Shown: positions 51,112 through 60,612, numbered from the stretch's first letter. The stretch: 64,000 nucleotides of DNA from Hymenobacter negativus (GCF_017571495.1 NZ_JAGETZ010000001.1:186001-250000), one strand, 5' to 3'. Program-made: numbers and translations. Notes: generated by a model not told the origin, from the sequence alone.

Positions 51112-51831
51112 ATGACCTTTTTCAATACCCGTTTTCTACTTACCGGCAGCCTTCTGCTGACCGTACTCAGTGCTCAGGCACAGGTTAGTTTCAGCATTGG
51201 GCCGCGTTTGGGGCTAAATGTTTCGACCTACCATTTCAGCGAGTCCAACTCGGCATTCCGCCTGAAGTACCGGGCCGGCTTTGAGGCTGGCGTGATGAGT
51301 TCGGTCGGGTTCGGCCACTGGGCATTGCAGCCGGCGCTGCTTTACTCCCAGAAGGGTTTCATGGAGTCTGTCTCCGTTGATATCCGCAATAGCAACAACA
51401 TACCCATTAGCAGCGGAGAGTTTCAGTACAGCAACCGGCTGCATTATCTGACCTTGCCTGTTAATGTAGCTTACACGCAGCATGCTGATGGACAAGGCTT
51501 CCAGGTATTTGCCGGTCCTTATCTGGGCCTGCTGCTGGGTGGCAGGTACGAGAGCACCATTGTTGGCACCTCTGCCACCGACAGTGGCAAGATTACGCCC
51601 GTAGCCAACGACGCTCCCGACTTTGGCAACTTTGCCCGGCGGTTTGATGTCGGCCTGCAGGCGGGGGTGGGCTACCGCTACCAAGCTTTGCTGCTACAGC
51701 TCAATTATAGCATGGGCCTGCGCGACATAGCAGCTCGCTTCGATTTCTACGGCGGGCCTTTCGGTAACCGCGCCTATTACAATCGGGCATTTCAAGCCTC
51801 ACTCAGCTACCTGGCAGGTCCCCGGCAATAA
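51112..51831 (+). CDS. Outer-membrane beta-barrel protein
   Basis: A 239-residue protein with signal peptide (ending near AQAQVSF) and barrel strands: VSFSIGPRLGLNVSTYHF, GHWALQPALLYSQKGFM, QVFAGPYLGLLLGG and QAGVGYRYQALLLQLNYS. It is a relative of the barrel gene at 31345. The ATG at 51112 gives a normal signal peptide. Confidence 0.72.
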   Translation: MTFFNTRFLLTGSLLLTVLSAQAQVSFSIGPRLGLNVSTYHFSESNSAFRLKYRAGFEAGVMSSVGFGHWALQPALLYSQKGFMESVSVDIRNSNNIPISSGEFQYSNRLHYLTLPVNVAYTQHADGQGFQVFAGPYLGLLLGGRYESTIVGTSATDSGKITPVANDAPDFGNFARRFDVGLQAGVGYRYQALLLQLNYSMGLRDIAARFDFYGGPFGNRAYYNRAFQASLSYLAGPRQ

Positions 51832-51896
51832 GCCTGCTTTTGGCAGCAACAGCGCAAGCCCTACAACATTAATATTTGGGCTTACGCGCCGCTCTT

Positions 51897-52568
51897 ATGA
51901 ACATTCCCAAGCCCCAGCCCTGTGGGCAGAACTGGCTTGCCATGCAGCCCACGGCCAATGGGCGCCAGTGTGGCCAATGCAACAAGGAGATTTACGATTT
52001 TTCAGCCATGTCGTGGCCTGCTATTGCGCGGGTGCAAACTGCCCACGGCAATGCGCTGTGTGGCATGTACGCTCCGGCCCAATTGGCGCACTGGGGGCAG
52101 TCGCCGCCGAAGCCTTGTGCCCGGCTGGCGGCGGCTACCACCTTAGCTCTCACGCTGTCAGCCATCACAGCTTCAGCCCAAACAGCTACCCCACCCGCCA
52201 CCAGTAGTACCCTCAGGCTGAGCGGCACCGTCCTGGCCGCTTCTCCGCAAGGCAAAAGCGAGCCGTTGGCCTTCGCCACTGTACTGGTAACGGGCACCAC
52301 TATCGGAACCATAACCGATGAGCAGGGCCACTACGAGCTGACCATCCCGCAGGCTTCCGCGAGTAATCCGGCGGCCATCATCCGTTTTTCCAGGCTGGGC
52401 TTTGTCGGAAGTGAGTGGGAGTTGCCGGTGCAAAGCCAGCCTCAGCTGCAGCACGACGCCTTGCTGGCAGCTGACACAACAATTATTGCCTTTTCCATCC
52501 GAAAACCCTCGCTGGCCGCGCGGGCAAAGTGGAAGCTGAAGCGCTGGTTTGGCCGGAAAGCAGAATAA
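51897..52568 (+). CDS. Carboxypeptidase-like regulatory-domain protein
   Basis: A 223-residue protein. The N-terminal Cys-rich part (CGQNWLAMQPTANGRQCGQC, then CNKEIYDFSAM) is typical of a group of Bacteroidota proteins. A single hydrophobic segment is seen near residue 85 (ATTLALTLSAITAS). The C-terminal domain (LSGTVLAASP, then FATVLVTGTTIGTITDEQGH) is the carboxypeptidase-regulatory-like beta-sandwich. It probably resides in the envelope; a ligand is unknown. Confidence 0.65.
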   Translation: MNIPKPQPCGQNWLAMQPTANGRQCGQCNKEIYDFSAMSWPAIARVQTAHGNALCGMYAPAQLAHWGQSPPKPCARLAAATTLALTLSAITASAQTATPPATSSTLRLSGTVLAASPQGKSEPLAFATVLVTGTTIGTITDEQGHYELTIPQASASNPAAIIRFSRLGFVGSEWELPVQSQPQLQHDALLAADTTIIAFSIRKPSLAARAKWKLKRWFGRKAE

Positions 52569-52594
52569 CAGCGGAGCTAGAGGCGCGGGCCTGG

Positions 52595-53092
52595 TCAGGC
52601 GTTGAAATAATGCCAGGCCCACTGCAAGAGCGCCACGCTGCCCCAAGCCACCAAGCCAAATACCACCAGAAAACCCAAGAGCAGCAGTGCCACCAGACCT
52701 TTGCCGCTGCCTTGATGGCGGCCCTCGGCATAATGGCGGCGTAGCAGGGCCACGTTGCGCTCGTTGCTTTTGTAAGCGAAGTCGAACACATTGCCGATAA
52801 TAGGAATAGCGCCTACTACCGTGTCAATCAGAATATTGAGGGCCATGCGAACCACCACTGCCCCACTGGCCCCGTGGCGAAGCATGGTGAGCAGCAGGGC
52901 CACCGAAACGGCCGTGCTCGACAGGTCGCCTACCACGGGCAACAGGCCCAGCAATGGGTCGAGGCCGAAGCGAAAGCGGGTGCCGGGCAGCCGGAACTGG
53001 CTATCCATCAGACGAGCAATGCCCTCGACCCAGCGCAGCCGCTCATCGGCATCGAAGGTGGTGGGCGCGGCGGAAAGGCTTGGTGCGGGCAT
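52595..53092 (-). CDS. DUF4112 membrane protein
   Basis: A 165-residue protein of the DUF4112 type: RWVEGIARLMDSQFRLPGTR, then RFGLDPLLGLLPVVGDLSST, and IPIIGNVFDFAYKSNERNVA. Two or more hydrophobic segments are expected, including LLLLGFLVVFGLVAWGSVAL at the C-terminus. Function unknown. Confidence 0.8.
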   Translation of the reverse strand: MPAPSLSAAPTTFDADERLRWVEGIARLMDSQFRLPGTRFRFGLDPLLGLLPVVGDLSSTAVSVALLLTMLRHGASGAVVVRMALNILIDTVVGAIPIIGNVFDFAYKSNERNVALLRRHYAEGRHQGSGKGLVALLLLGFLVVFGLVAWGSVALLQWAWHYFNA

Positions 53093-53262
53093 AAGTAGAG
53101 GAGTTGGTGCGGTCTATACGTGTTGCTAGGCAGGGAGGTAGCAGGCCGTTGTGTGGCGCCCGAGCATTAGGCCCGCGGCAGGGCCCGCAACTGGGAAAAT
53201 AGGCCAGTTTTTCATCGGCTTCGTATACAGCGCTTACTAATTAACCTCAACAGCTTTCACTC

Positions 53263-53751
53263 ATGCGCTACTCTCTTCTTGCCATTCCGTTGGCCCTCCT
53301 GCTTGGCTGCGCTAGCACCGAGCAGCCTGTGGTAGAAACGCCCTCCGTGACCACTGCGACGCCCACTATCAACCGTGCTTTCGACGTGCCCGCCCTGCTG
53401 GGCATGAATGCTGACCAGATTGCCCGGCCGTTGGTCAGCCAGTCCATTCGCCCCGACCACGACCAGACCCCGCGTCAATCTGCAGCTGGCACCACGGAGG
53501 CGCTCTATACCTACTGGCGCGATACGACGGCCCTGGAAGTCAGCTACGACCCGTCTACTTTAAAGGTCAACAGCTACTTTATCAAGACCAAAAGCGGCCA
53601 CACCGCCGACTATGCCACCTTGCTTAAACTGGCGAATGTGAGCAAATACGACAAACGGCTTACCATCGAACCCATTGCCTCCGCTGATAATCCCAGTGTT
53701 TACACCGGCGTAAAATTGACTCCCGCTGAGATGTCAGCATCGACGCAATAG
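53263..53751 (+). CDS. Small lipoprotein
   Basis: A 162-residue lipoprotein with lipobox LLLGCASTEQ. The mature protein is soluble and compact, with DPSTLKVNSYFIKTKSGHTA in the middle. No family was recognised. A strong bidirectional stem follows. Confidence 0.65.
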   Translation: MRYSLLAIPLALLLGCASTEQPVVETPSVTTATPTINRAFDVPALLGMNADQIARPLVSQSIRPDHDQTPRQSAAGTTEALYTYWRDTTALEVSYDPSTLKVNSYFIKTKSGHTADYATLLKLANVSKYDKRLTIEPIASADNPSVYTGVKLTPAEMSASTQ

Positions 53752-53781
53752 TTTCTGTACCTATTTCGGGTAGTACAGCTG

Positions 53782-53832
53782 AAACGAGTGACGGCAGCAT
53801 AAACAGGTTGTTTATGCTGCCGTCACTCGTTT
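53782..53832. terminator. 24-bp perfect-stem bidirectional terminator
   Basis: Positions 53782-53805 are the exact reverse complement of 53809-53832, with a GGT loop and T/A-rich ends. The element lies between the converging lipoprotein and ADP-ribosylglycohydrolase genes. Confidence 0.75.
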
Positions 53833-53853
53833 TGCTATTTCCCAGTCCAGGTA

Positions 53854-54834
53854 TTATTCATGAGCCAGCCGCTGGGCCAGGTCCTCGATATCAGCCCGGC
53901 GGGCCAACTCAGCCAACCACTCGGCTGGAATTGCAGCTTCGCCATAGGCCAAGCCAGCTAGGCCGCCAGCCACGGCACCTGTGGTATCCGTGTCATCGCC
54001 GAGGTTCACAGCGGCCAGCACGGTAGCGGCGTAGGTGTCGTATTTCAACAGGCACCACAGGGCGGCTTCCAGGGTGTGGACGACATATCCGGTAGAGGAA
54101 ATTTTGTCATCGGGTTGATTTATGATTTCACCAGATAGTACCCACCAGCGGTAATATTTGTCTTCAGCTACAACAGCCGGAATACTACCGTTTTTCAGCC
54201 AAGGATTTAATTGCTGTTGCATTTGCGCATATGCTGCGGCCGGAGCCAGGCCCGCTAGCAACCCTCTCGCAACCAGCAGGTAAATAAAACAGCCTAAGGT
54301 CGAGCGCGGGTGGCCGTGCGTGACGCTGGCCACCGCTTCCGTCATCGCCCAGGCAGCATCCAAATCCAACGTTTCGATGCGCCAGGTTTGGTGGAAAACC
54401 AGCGGCAGAATACGCATCAGCGCGCCATTTCCATTATCAAATTCCGAGCGCGGCCCGGCCGAAGTAGGCGCGGTACCGCGCTGTAGGCGGTCGATGGCCA
54501 AACGCGTGGCATTGCCCACATCGAAGGTCTCGCCGTGAGCCGTCCAGTAGGAATTATAAAGCCAATTGATGCTGCGGCGGGCAAAGTCGGCCAGGTCCGG
54601 CGGCCCCGCCAGGCCATCGGGCCGCGCCAGCGTTTCGGCCAGGCAAAACGTGAGCGAGGAATCATCGGACCAGGTACCGGCTGGCTGGCGGTGCGTGCCG
54701 TAGGCACGCATTCCCGTCACAGGGTCTTGCTGACGGGCAGCGCGGGGCTGAAATTCCACAGGCACACCAAGGGCATCGCCCACGGCCAACCCCAGTAGCG
54801 CGGCGCGAGCCGCGGGAGTAAGAGAAGTTTGCAT
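53854..54834 (-). CDS. ADP-ribosylglycohydrolase family protein
   Basis: A 326-residue protein of the ADP-ribosylglycohydrolase (ARH/DraG) family, which removes ADP-ribose from proteins or related molecules. Metal-binding signatures are GLAVGDALGVP at the N-terminus, GTWSDDSSLTFCLAETLA at about residue 53, and VNLGDDTDTTGAVAGGLA near residue 275. Length fits the family. No regulatory partner was seen. Confidence 0.85.
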   Translation of the reverse strand: MQTSLTPAARAALLGLAVGDALGVPVEFQPRAARQQDPVTGMRAYGTHRQPAGTWSDDSSLTFCLAETLARPDGLAGPPDLADFARRSINWLYNSYWTAHGETFDVGNATRLAIDRLQRGTAPTSAGPRSEFDNGNGALMRILPLVFHQTWRIETLDLDAAWAMTEAVASVTHGHPRSTLGCFIYLLVARGLLAGLAPAAAYAQMQQQLNPWLKNGSIPAVVAEDKYYRWWVLSGEIINQPDDKISSTGYVVHTLEAALWCLLKYDTYAATVLAAVNLGDDTDTTGAVAGGLAGLAYGEAAIPAEWLAELARRADIEDLAQRLAHE

Positions 54835-54894
54835 GAATGCAAGGTAGTAGATTTGCCAACTACCCCAGTTTTACCCTTCCACTTCAATAATTAG

Positions 54895-55899
54895 ATGAGA
54901 AATTTCTTGCTGTTGCGCAGCCTCCTAACCTTGCTGCTGGCCAGCACAGGGCTTATTGCCTTCGCGCAGGAAATAGCCACTAGTCCGCTCGATAATAAGC
55001 AGTCTATTCTGAATGGGCGGGCGTTTGCGACTTTCCCCAGTACCGCCCTAAATAGCGCCCGCCCCACCGACATTATGTCGGCCGACCACAATGCCAATCT
55101 GGAAACGCGCATTATGCTTGATATCCAGAAAATGCGACTGGTATTTTTTGCGCAGGAATTGTATGCTCTCGGCGACAAAAAATCCGTTACGCAATTTGTA
55201 ACTGAAGAAAACCAAAAATCCGGTGCTAAAATCACCGTTCTGACGGATAATGGCAGCTTGTTTTCCATTCTCTCCACTCCGGCTGCGTTCGACTCAACCA
55301 GAGAAGCCATTCTTGTCAACAGCTTGTTAGTGAGAACCAACGACAACACTGTTTTCAGAATCGCCGCTTATATTAATCCCGCCGCTTATGACAAGCGGGA
55401 AGAATTCGTAAAGCTGACTGCCCGCGTATTTGAAACTCTAACGGCCGGCACGCGGCAAAATAGCCGGACAGCTCATACCGAAACCCTCGCTCTTGCAAAC
55501 ACTAAAAAGAAGTTGAAAATAGTATTGCCTGCCAACTACTCCGTCACCTCCGACCAGAAATACGACTTCCAGGTTTTCCTATTTCACCACTACCGCAACC
55601 TGGGTGATGAACAACGAGAAAACCTCACCATTTACGCCGGCAGTCACCCATCGTATTTCTTCAGAAATTTCAAATTTGAGCGGGATGAAGCCCTGATACG
55701 CAAAGGGAATTTCCTGGGCAAACCCGTTAACTGGCTGCATTTTGCCAACTCCGGAAAGAACCTCTACATCAAAGAGCAGCAAGTGCCAAGCGACAACATT
55801 GCCGCAGGGCTAATTCTGCACGTCGGCATGCTGGGTGGTAGCGAGGATATCTTGGATGAGCTGACTAAAATTGCCGCCGCAATTGAACTGGTTAATTAA
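54895..55899 (+). CDS. Secreted hypothetical protein
   Basis: A 334-residue protein with a signal peptide (LLRSLLTLLLASTGLIAFAQ). The mature protein is soluble and alpha/beta, ending with LDELTKIAAAIELVN. It carries KIVLPANYSVTSDQKYDFQV in the middle. No family was recognised. It diverges from the ARH gene by 60 bases. Confidence 0.6.
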   Translation: MRNFLLLRSLLTLLLASTGLIAFAQEIATSPLDNKQSILNGRAFATFPSTALNSARPTDIMSADHNANLETRIMLDIQKMRLVFFAQELYALGDKKSVTQFVTEENQKSGAKITVLTDNGSLFSILSTPAAFDSTREAILVNSLLVRTNDNTVFRIAAYINPAAYDKREEFVKLTARVFETLTAGTRQNSRTAHTETLALANTKKKLKIVLPANYSVTSDQKYDFQVFLFHHYRNLGDEQRENLTIYAGSHPSYFFRNFKFERDEALIRKGNFLGKPVNWLHFANSGKNLYIKEQQVPSDNIAAGLILHVGMLGGSEDILDELTKIAAAIELVN

Positions 55900-55920
55900 G
55901 CAACCATCACCTGGAGCGCC

Positions 55921-55955
55921 TCCTGTCATTCTGAGCTTGCGAAGGAGCTTATTAG
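55921..55955. repeat. Possible dispersed intergenic repeat
   Basis: CTGTCATTCTGAGCTTGCG followed by AAGGAGCTT resembles short repeats common in Hymenobacter intergenic DNA. Only one copy was seen here, so this is a weak identification. Confidence 0.3.
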
Positions 55956-56070
55956 TTTGAGCCAAAAAAGTTACTCCTAACTAGCCAGCGGTTATAAATT
56001 CCTTTGTCTATACTCAATGCGTAGAACGCTCAGGGTAAACACCTTTGCAATCAGCTATTCGTTATTTAAA

Positions 56071-56601
56071 TTACATAAACAGCTTAATAAACTTATCCCA
56101 AAACCAGCTTTTTTCGGCATGCATAAGTCGGTTTAATAGTTTATCCGATACTGTCGCTAATTGCTGAATATCCGTCAGGGCCGAATGGAAGGCGCGATAT
56201 TCAGCATTGGCTGGGTCGCCGGGCAGGGCAGCTAGCTGGTCGAGACTACGCTTCATCTGGTCGAGCTCGCGGCGCTTACGGGCCCGGATGATGCAGCGCG
56301 TTACCTGAAGCATATCCTTTTCGGCCACGAAGTATTCGCGGCGCTCACCGGGGCGCAGTTCCTTGTAAATCAGCCCCCAATCGAGTAGCTCCCGCACGGT
56401 CATGCTGGCGTTACCGCGCGATATTTTCAGCTGTTCCATCAGGTCTTCGGTGCTTAGTGCTACTGCGCTTACCAGCAGCAGAGCGTGTACTTGGGCCAGG
56501 GTTTTGCTCACGCCCCAGCTTGCCCCCGATACCCCCCAGGTATGGACAAACTGCGCTTTGGCTTCGGCCAATGTAAGCGGCGAATTATCGGTCGGATTCA
56601 T
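56071..56601 (-). CDS. GbsR/MarR family transcriptional regulator
   Basis: A 176-residue winged-helix regulator: ALLLVSAVALSTEDLMEQLK, then ISRGNASMTVRELLDWGLIY, then LRPGERREYFVAEKDMLQ. It is 15 bases downstream of the epimerase-like gene and forms an operon with it. It may bind the 46-bp palindrome at 57594 and regulate its own operon. Confidence 0.82.
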   Translation of the reverse strand: MNPTDNSPLTLAEAKAQFVHTWGVSGASWGVSKTLAQVHALLLVSAVALSTEDLMEQLKISRGNASMTVRELLDWGLIYKELRPGERREYFVAEKDMLQVTRCIIRARKRRELDQMKRSLDQLAALPGDPANAEYRAFHSALTDIQQLATVSDKLLNRLMHAEKSWFWDKFIKLFM

Positions 56602-56616
56602 AGCTGCTATTTCAGA

Positions 56617-57534
56617 TTAAGCACTAAGTAACTCCGCAATAGCTTGCTCACAATTCGGGTATTGAAAAGCAAAACCTAATTCCAACAGCCGTTGCGGATA
56701 TACTTTGCGGCTTTTGAGAATTAATTCGGTTTCGGTGCGCAGGAAAAATGCACCGACCTCCAGCAGCCACCGGGGTTGCGGCAGGCGCAGCAGTGGGCGT
56801 AAGTGCTGGCCGAGGAGGCGATTGAATTCCTTATTCGGCAAAGGAGCAGGGGCACAGACGTTGAAAGCCCCGGCTTCCTCGGTTTGTGTAGCCAGAAACG
56901 CTACAGCGCGGCAGAAATCCGTGATGTGCAGCCAGCTCACCCACTGATGCCCGCTGCCCTGCGGCGTGCACAAGCCCAGCCGGGCCAGCCGGGCCATCAC
57001 CGGGAATGCGCCGCCGTCGTTGCCCAGCACAATGGACGTGCGTAGCGCCACCTTGCGCGGGTGCGGGGCTGCGCAGGCCCCAAAAGCCTCTTCCCAGGTT
57101 CGGGCCACCTCCACCGAAAAGCCGTTGCCTATGATGCCGGTGGCTTCGGTATTAGCCGGCGTCGCGCCTTCCGTATCGGTGTAAATAGTGGCCGTAGAAG
57201 AATTCAACCACACTTTGGGCGGGTGGGTACAGGCTGCCACGGCCGCGCCCAGCACGCGTGTGCTGTCCACGCGGCTAGCAATAATGTCGCGCTTATTAGC
57301 TTCGTTGTAGCGGCAATCTACGGTGCGGCCGGCCATGTTCACCAGCACGGCGGCTCCTTCCAGCTCGGCCGCCCAAGGGCCCAGCGTGCGGGCATTCCAG
57401 GTCAGGCTATCGGGCCCGGGCACGGCTCCCCGGCTGATGACAACCACCCGATACCCCAGGCCGGTGAAGTGCTGCCGCAGGTGCTGACCCAGAAAACCAT
57501 TGCCACCAGCGATAACCATTTTTGGCTTTTCCAT
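56617..57534 (-). CDS. TIGR01777-type NAD(P)-binding epimerase-like protein
   Basis: A 305-residue short-chain dehydrogenase-like protein of the TIGR01777 (SDR39U1-like) group. The NAD(P) motif GGNGFLGQHL is at residues 9-18, YNEANKRDIIASRVDSTRVL and HITDFCRAVAFLATQ follow, and the C-terminal domain starts near residue 220. Substrate unknown; the group is named for sugar-epimerase similarity only. Confidence 0.85.
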   Translation of the reverse strand: MEKPKMVIAGGNGFLGQHLRQHFTGLGYRVVVISRGAVPGPDSLTWNARTLGPWAAELEGAAVLVNMAGRTVDCRYNEANKRDIIASRVDSTRVLGAAVAACTHPPKVWLNSSTATIYTDTEGATPANTEATGIIGNGFSVEVARTWEEAFGACAAPHPRKVALRTSIVLGNDGGAFPVMARLARLGLCTPQGSGHQWVSWLHITDFCRAVAFLATQTEEAGAFNVCAPAPLPNKEFNRLLGQHLRPLLRLPQPRWLLEVGAFFLRTETELILKSRKVYPQRLLELGFAFQYPNCEQAIAELLSA

Positions 57535-57593
57535 ACGCTCCTGCCCTATCAGATGGCGCCCAGCGAGTTCTGGTACTTCCTTTAGGATGGCTC

Positions 57594-57639
57594 AAATGTA
57601 TCACAATTTTCAATAATTATTGAAAATTGTGATACATTT
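57594..57639. promoter_or_regulatory. 46-bp perfect palindrome operator
   Basis: Bases 57594-57616 are the exact reverse complement of 57617-57639. The centre is TTTTCAATAATTATTGAAAA. On the minus strand TACATTTG, a -7 box match, lies at its edge, so a bound protein would block the epimerase/GbsR promoter. Likely an autoregulatory site. Confidence 0.6.
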
Positions 57640-57730
57640 ATTTTGCGAGCTGATATAGCCATTGGCAACGGGGATGCCGTGTTTGCATAGGCCAACTCGA
57701 CGCTACCGCCGTGTACATTTGGGAAAATCT

Positions 57731-58558
57731 ATGTTTCCCCAACTCACCTTTCGCCAATTGAAAATTATACCCCTCTGCTTCTTGTTTGTCGCTTTCGCTG
57801 CCGCCTGCACTCCCGACAAACCTGCCGAGCAGCCAGCGCAAGCCCCCAAGCCGGCTCCGGCACCCATACCAGCCACCACCACCCCTACCGACACTCTCCG
57901 TACCTACACTTGGCAATCGACCATGTGCCTGTATACAGGCCGCTACTCGACGCGGCGCTATACTGAGGAGCAGCTCAACAATGCCCGCCAGTTTGTGTAT
58001 GGCAGCGCCGGACTCGAAACCGATGCCACCGTTTTTCAGCCGGAAAATATTAGCAAACTGAGTCTGGACAGCCTCACAGTTGAATACACCAAAAAGAAGG
58101 CTCTCTACCGTGGCATGCAGCTTCCGCCGCAGTCCATATGGCAGAAGCTGCAGAAAAGCGCCTTGCAGGAGCTGGAGGATGAATACCAAGCCAAAAAATT
58201 GACCATCCAAGCTCATACCCACCCCGAAATTCTGCTTACGGCCCCTTATCCAGAGGCCTGCAAACAGGGAATTCGGGGGTTGATAACGCACAACGACAGC
58301 CTGATGCTGGCCGACTGGCAGCGCCTGGCCGAAATGCAGCGCAAGCAGAACGGCAGCCCGGAAGGCTACATGAAACGCTTCAACGCCGAATATCAGCGCG
58401 AAGACCGGCTGCTATATGCCAAGGTCGACCTCCTCACATTTACCTGGTGGAACTGCATTAATAACTCCATTCATCGGGTAGAAATCACGGAAAAAGAGAC
58501 CCAGCAATTCATGCAACTATTTACCTCAGTAAAAGAAGACTGCGAGGAAGTAGATTAA
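57731..58558 (+). CDS. Lipoprotein of unknown function
   Basis: A 275-residue lipoprotein with signal (FLFVAFAAACTPDK), a Pro-rich linker (QAPKPAPAPIPATTTPTDTL) and a helical mature part with Lys/Gln-rich helices. The ATG at 57731 gives the signal peptide. It diverges from the palindrome-controlled operon. No family was recognised. The 183 bases after it show nothing clear. Confidence 0.6.
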   Translation: MFPQLTFRQLKIIPLCFLFVAFAAACTPDKPAEQPAQAPKPAPAPIPATTTPTDTLRTYTWQSTMCLYTGRYSTRRYTEEQLNNARQFVYGSAGLETDATVFQPENISKLSLDSLTVEYTKKKALYRGMQLPPQSIWQKLQKSALQELEDEYQAKKLTIQAHTHPEILLTAPYPEACKQGIRGLITHNDSLMLADWQRLAEMQRKQNGSPEGYMKRFNAEYQREDRLLYAKVDLLTFTWWNCINNSIHRVEITEKETQQFMQLFTSVKEDCEEVD

Positions 58559-58741
58559 TTAGGAAGGGTTTTGAAAAGCCCTTGGAACGTCATGCAGAGC
58601 AACAACAGCCGGTCCGATGCAGGGCCGTCGGACCGGGACCGCCAACATGCACCAAACAGAAACTGCGCTGAATTCACTATCGCGGTAAAGATGTTGCGTT
58701 TTGCGTCGCGGGCAGGTATGCTTGAATAGAGTCCCCACTGC

Positions 58742-59821
58742 CTAGCCAGCCCCACTGTAAAAGGCTCGTCTGATTTGAATTAATACTTGTTCCGCCAGCT
58801 GTTTATCCGGCGCTTCCGGTAGCGCGGAAACAGTAAATGCAGCTTCCACAGTCGTCACCAGTTGCTCTGCTTCAGTCACTAATTCTTCGTAATCAAATTC
58901 TCCACGCCGAATTTGCAACAGAAATTCCCGGTTCGGGCGTCGCACTTGCAGCTCGCCTTTTTCGGCTATTTCCTGGGCCATTTGCAAAAGCCGGAATACG
59001 TGCAGCATATTCTTGGCATCGTAGTTTTTACCGTGTTGAACAGTGTTCTCGTACCGCTCAACGTTGCGCTTCGCCACCCATTCCCAATACTCCCGGAATA
59101 CGCGGCAATAAGTGCTGTAGCCGTTGCGGTTGAAAGACAGGTAGGCGCTGGTTTCCTCCCCTTTGGGCACGGCCGATAACAAGACGTCCTGAGATGTTTC
59201 GGGGTCGCGCACAAGTCCCCGGTAGCCAAGGCTGCAGTCTGGGGTCTGGTCAATAAAAAGGGCATAAAGGTCGGTGAGATGGGAGACTTTTACCAGGCCA
59301 CAACGTGTTGCCTCATAGCCTTTTCGCTCCAGCCAAGTTGTAACAGGCTGGGCACCGGCTCCTACCGTGACATAGCAGAAGTCCAGCACCGATTTGCGGG
59401 CCGGCGGTTCGGGATGGTTAATTTTCTTGTTCAGGCCTTTGGCTTTGCGAATTTGCGCCACGGCGTATTCAGCAAAGCTTTGGCGGCATAATTTCGACAG
59501 GAATTGGGCGGCTTTAAACTGCTCGAATAAAGGGTGTTTATAAATAATACACTCGGATGGCGTGCCCAATAATTCGAGCACTGTTGGATTATTTTTCAAT
59601 AATAATTCCACGAACCGACGTAATTCATAAAAGACTTCGTCATTGGTTTCATTGGCGACTTGCGGCACGTAATCAAGCCCTAAAAACTGGGCTTCGGGCA
59701 GCACAAAAACGCCTTTGAGGTCGGTATCGGAATGCGGCAGGTTGGTACCATACGCGCGGCTGCCGCTGATGGCTTCGAAGAGAACAAGGCGCTGGCTGCG
59801 CAGGTCGGCGATGGTCATCAT
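58742..59821 (-). CDS. Predicted nucleotidyltransferase (pol-beta superfamily)
   Basis: A 359-residue protein of the COG3541 group. The nucleotidyltransferase signature is GSRAYGTNLPHSDTDLKG near residues 20-37, where Gly-Ser and the Asp pair bind nucleotide and metal. A helical C-terminal domain follows. Such proteins transfer nucleotides to unknown targets. It lies 20 bases downstream of a second member. Confidence 0.78.
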   Translation of the reverse strand: MMTIADLRSQRLVLFEAISGSRAYGTNLPHSDTDLKGVFVLPEAQFLGLDYVPQVANETNDEVFYELRRFVELLLKNNPTVLELLGTPSECIIYKHPLFEQFKAAQFLSKLCRQSFAEYAVAQIRKAKGLNKKINHPEPPARKSVLDFCYVTVGAGAQPVTTWLERKGYEATRCGLVKVSHLTDLYALFIDQTPDCSLGYRGLVRDPETSQDVLLSAVPKGEETSAYLSFNRNGYSTYCRVFREYWEWVAKRNVERYENTVQHGKNYDAKNMLHVFRLLQMAQEIAEKGELQVRRPNREFLLQIRRGEFDYEELVTEAEQLVTTVEAAFTVSALPEAPDKQLAEQVLIQIRRAFYSGAG

Positions 59822-59841
59822 GGATTCTGCTACTCTTTAAA

Positions 59842-60612
59842 TTAGCGCATAAATGCATCGCCAATCAGGGCCTGAAATATGGCATCCAGCTCGCTGGCAA
59901 CCTTGCCGGGCCGCACTACAGGCAGTGTTTCCCGCGCTGCCTGACTGGCGACCAACTCCGCTTGCAGAAACCCAACCAACGCGGCAGAGTACGGTACGTG
60001 GGTCTTCTCGTTGGCGGTGGCCTTGCGGTCCAGGAGCTCGTCTACATCAGCTTGCAGGGCATTAGGGAGCAGCTCGCGTAGCGGCCCAAACTCCATGGGT
60101 GGCAGCGTAGGGCGTTCCCGAACCCAGCGGGCAGCCAGGGCCGAGCGCAGGGCGTAGAACAACCGTTTGAGGCGTACTTCTTCACTGGTCAAATCTTCCT
60201 CCACCCCACGCCGAAGCTGCCCCAGGTAGTGGTGCAGGCCCGCTTTTCGGTTGAAAGCGGCAGGCAGCACCGCCGCTACCCGCGCCCGGAAGTCCAGCGC
60301 CTCGTGGTAGATAACCGGCGATTGCAGCCACTCGAACAGGGCCGCATTGGAGGCTCGCAGCAGGCGCAGGGCTTTGCGCAGTTCCCAGCCAGCCAGGTCC
60401 AACTCATCGTCTACAGGAAAATTGAGAGTATCCGGGCCTTCATCCAGGGTCAGGTACCAGGCTGGCGGATGGCAGTAGATGAAACGGACGTCAAAATCGG
60501 AATCGGGCGACGGGAAGCCCCAGGCCCGACTGCCCGATTCGCAGGCGTAGAGGATGCGGATGCTGTGCGTGATTTCGAGCTGGCGCAGGGAAGCTTGGAT
60601 GCGGGAGAGCAT
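59842..60612 (-). CDS. Predicted nucleotidyltransferase, second member
   Basis: A 256-residue protein of the same COG3541/YcgL-like group: CESGSRAWGFPSPDSDFDVR near residues 25-44, then WLQSPVIYHEALDFRARV. Shorter than its neighbour. The two genes are probably co-transcribed and may be functionally linked. Target unknown. Confidence 0.78.
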   Translation of the reverse strand: MLSRIQASLRQLEITHSIRILYACESGSRAWGFPSPDSDFDVRFIYCHPPAWYLTLDEGPDTLNFPVDDELDLAGWELRKALRLLRASNAALFEWLQSPVIYHEALDFRARVAAVLPAAFNRKAGLHHYLGQLRRGVEEDLTSEEVRLKRLFYALRSALAARWVRERPTLPPMEFGPLRELLPNALQADVDELLDRKATANEKTHVPYSAALVGFLQAELVASQAARETLPVVRPGKVASELDAIFQALIGDAFMR

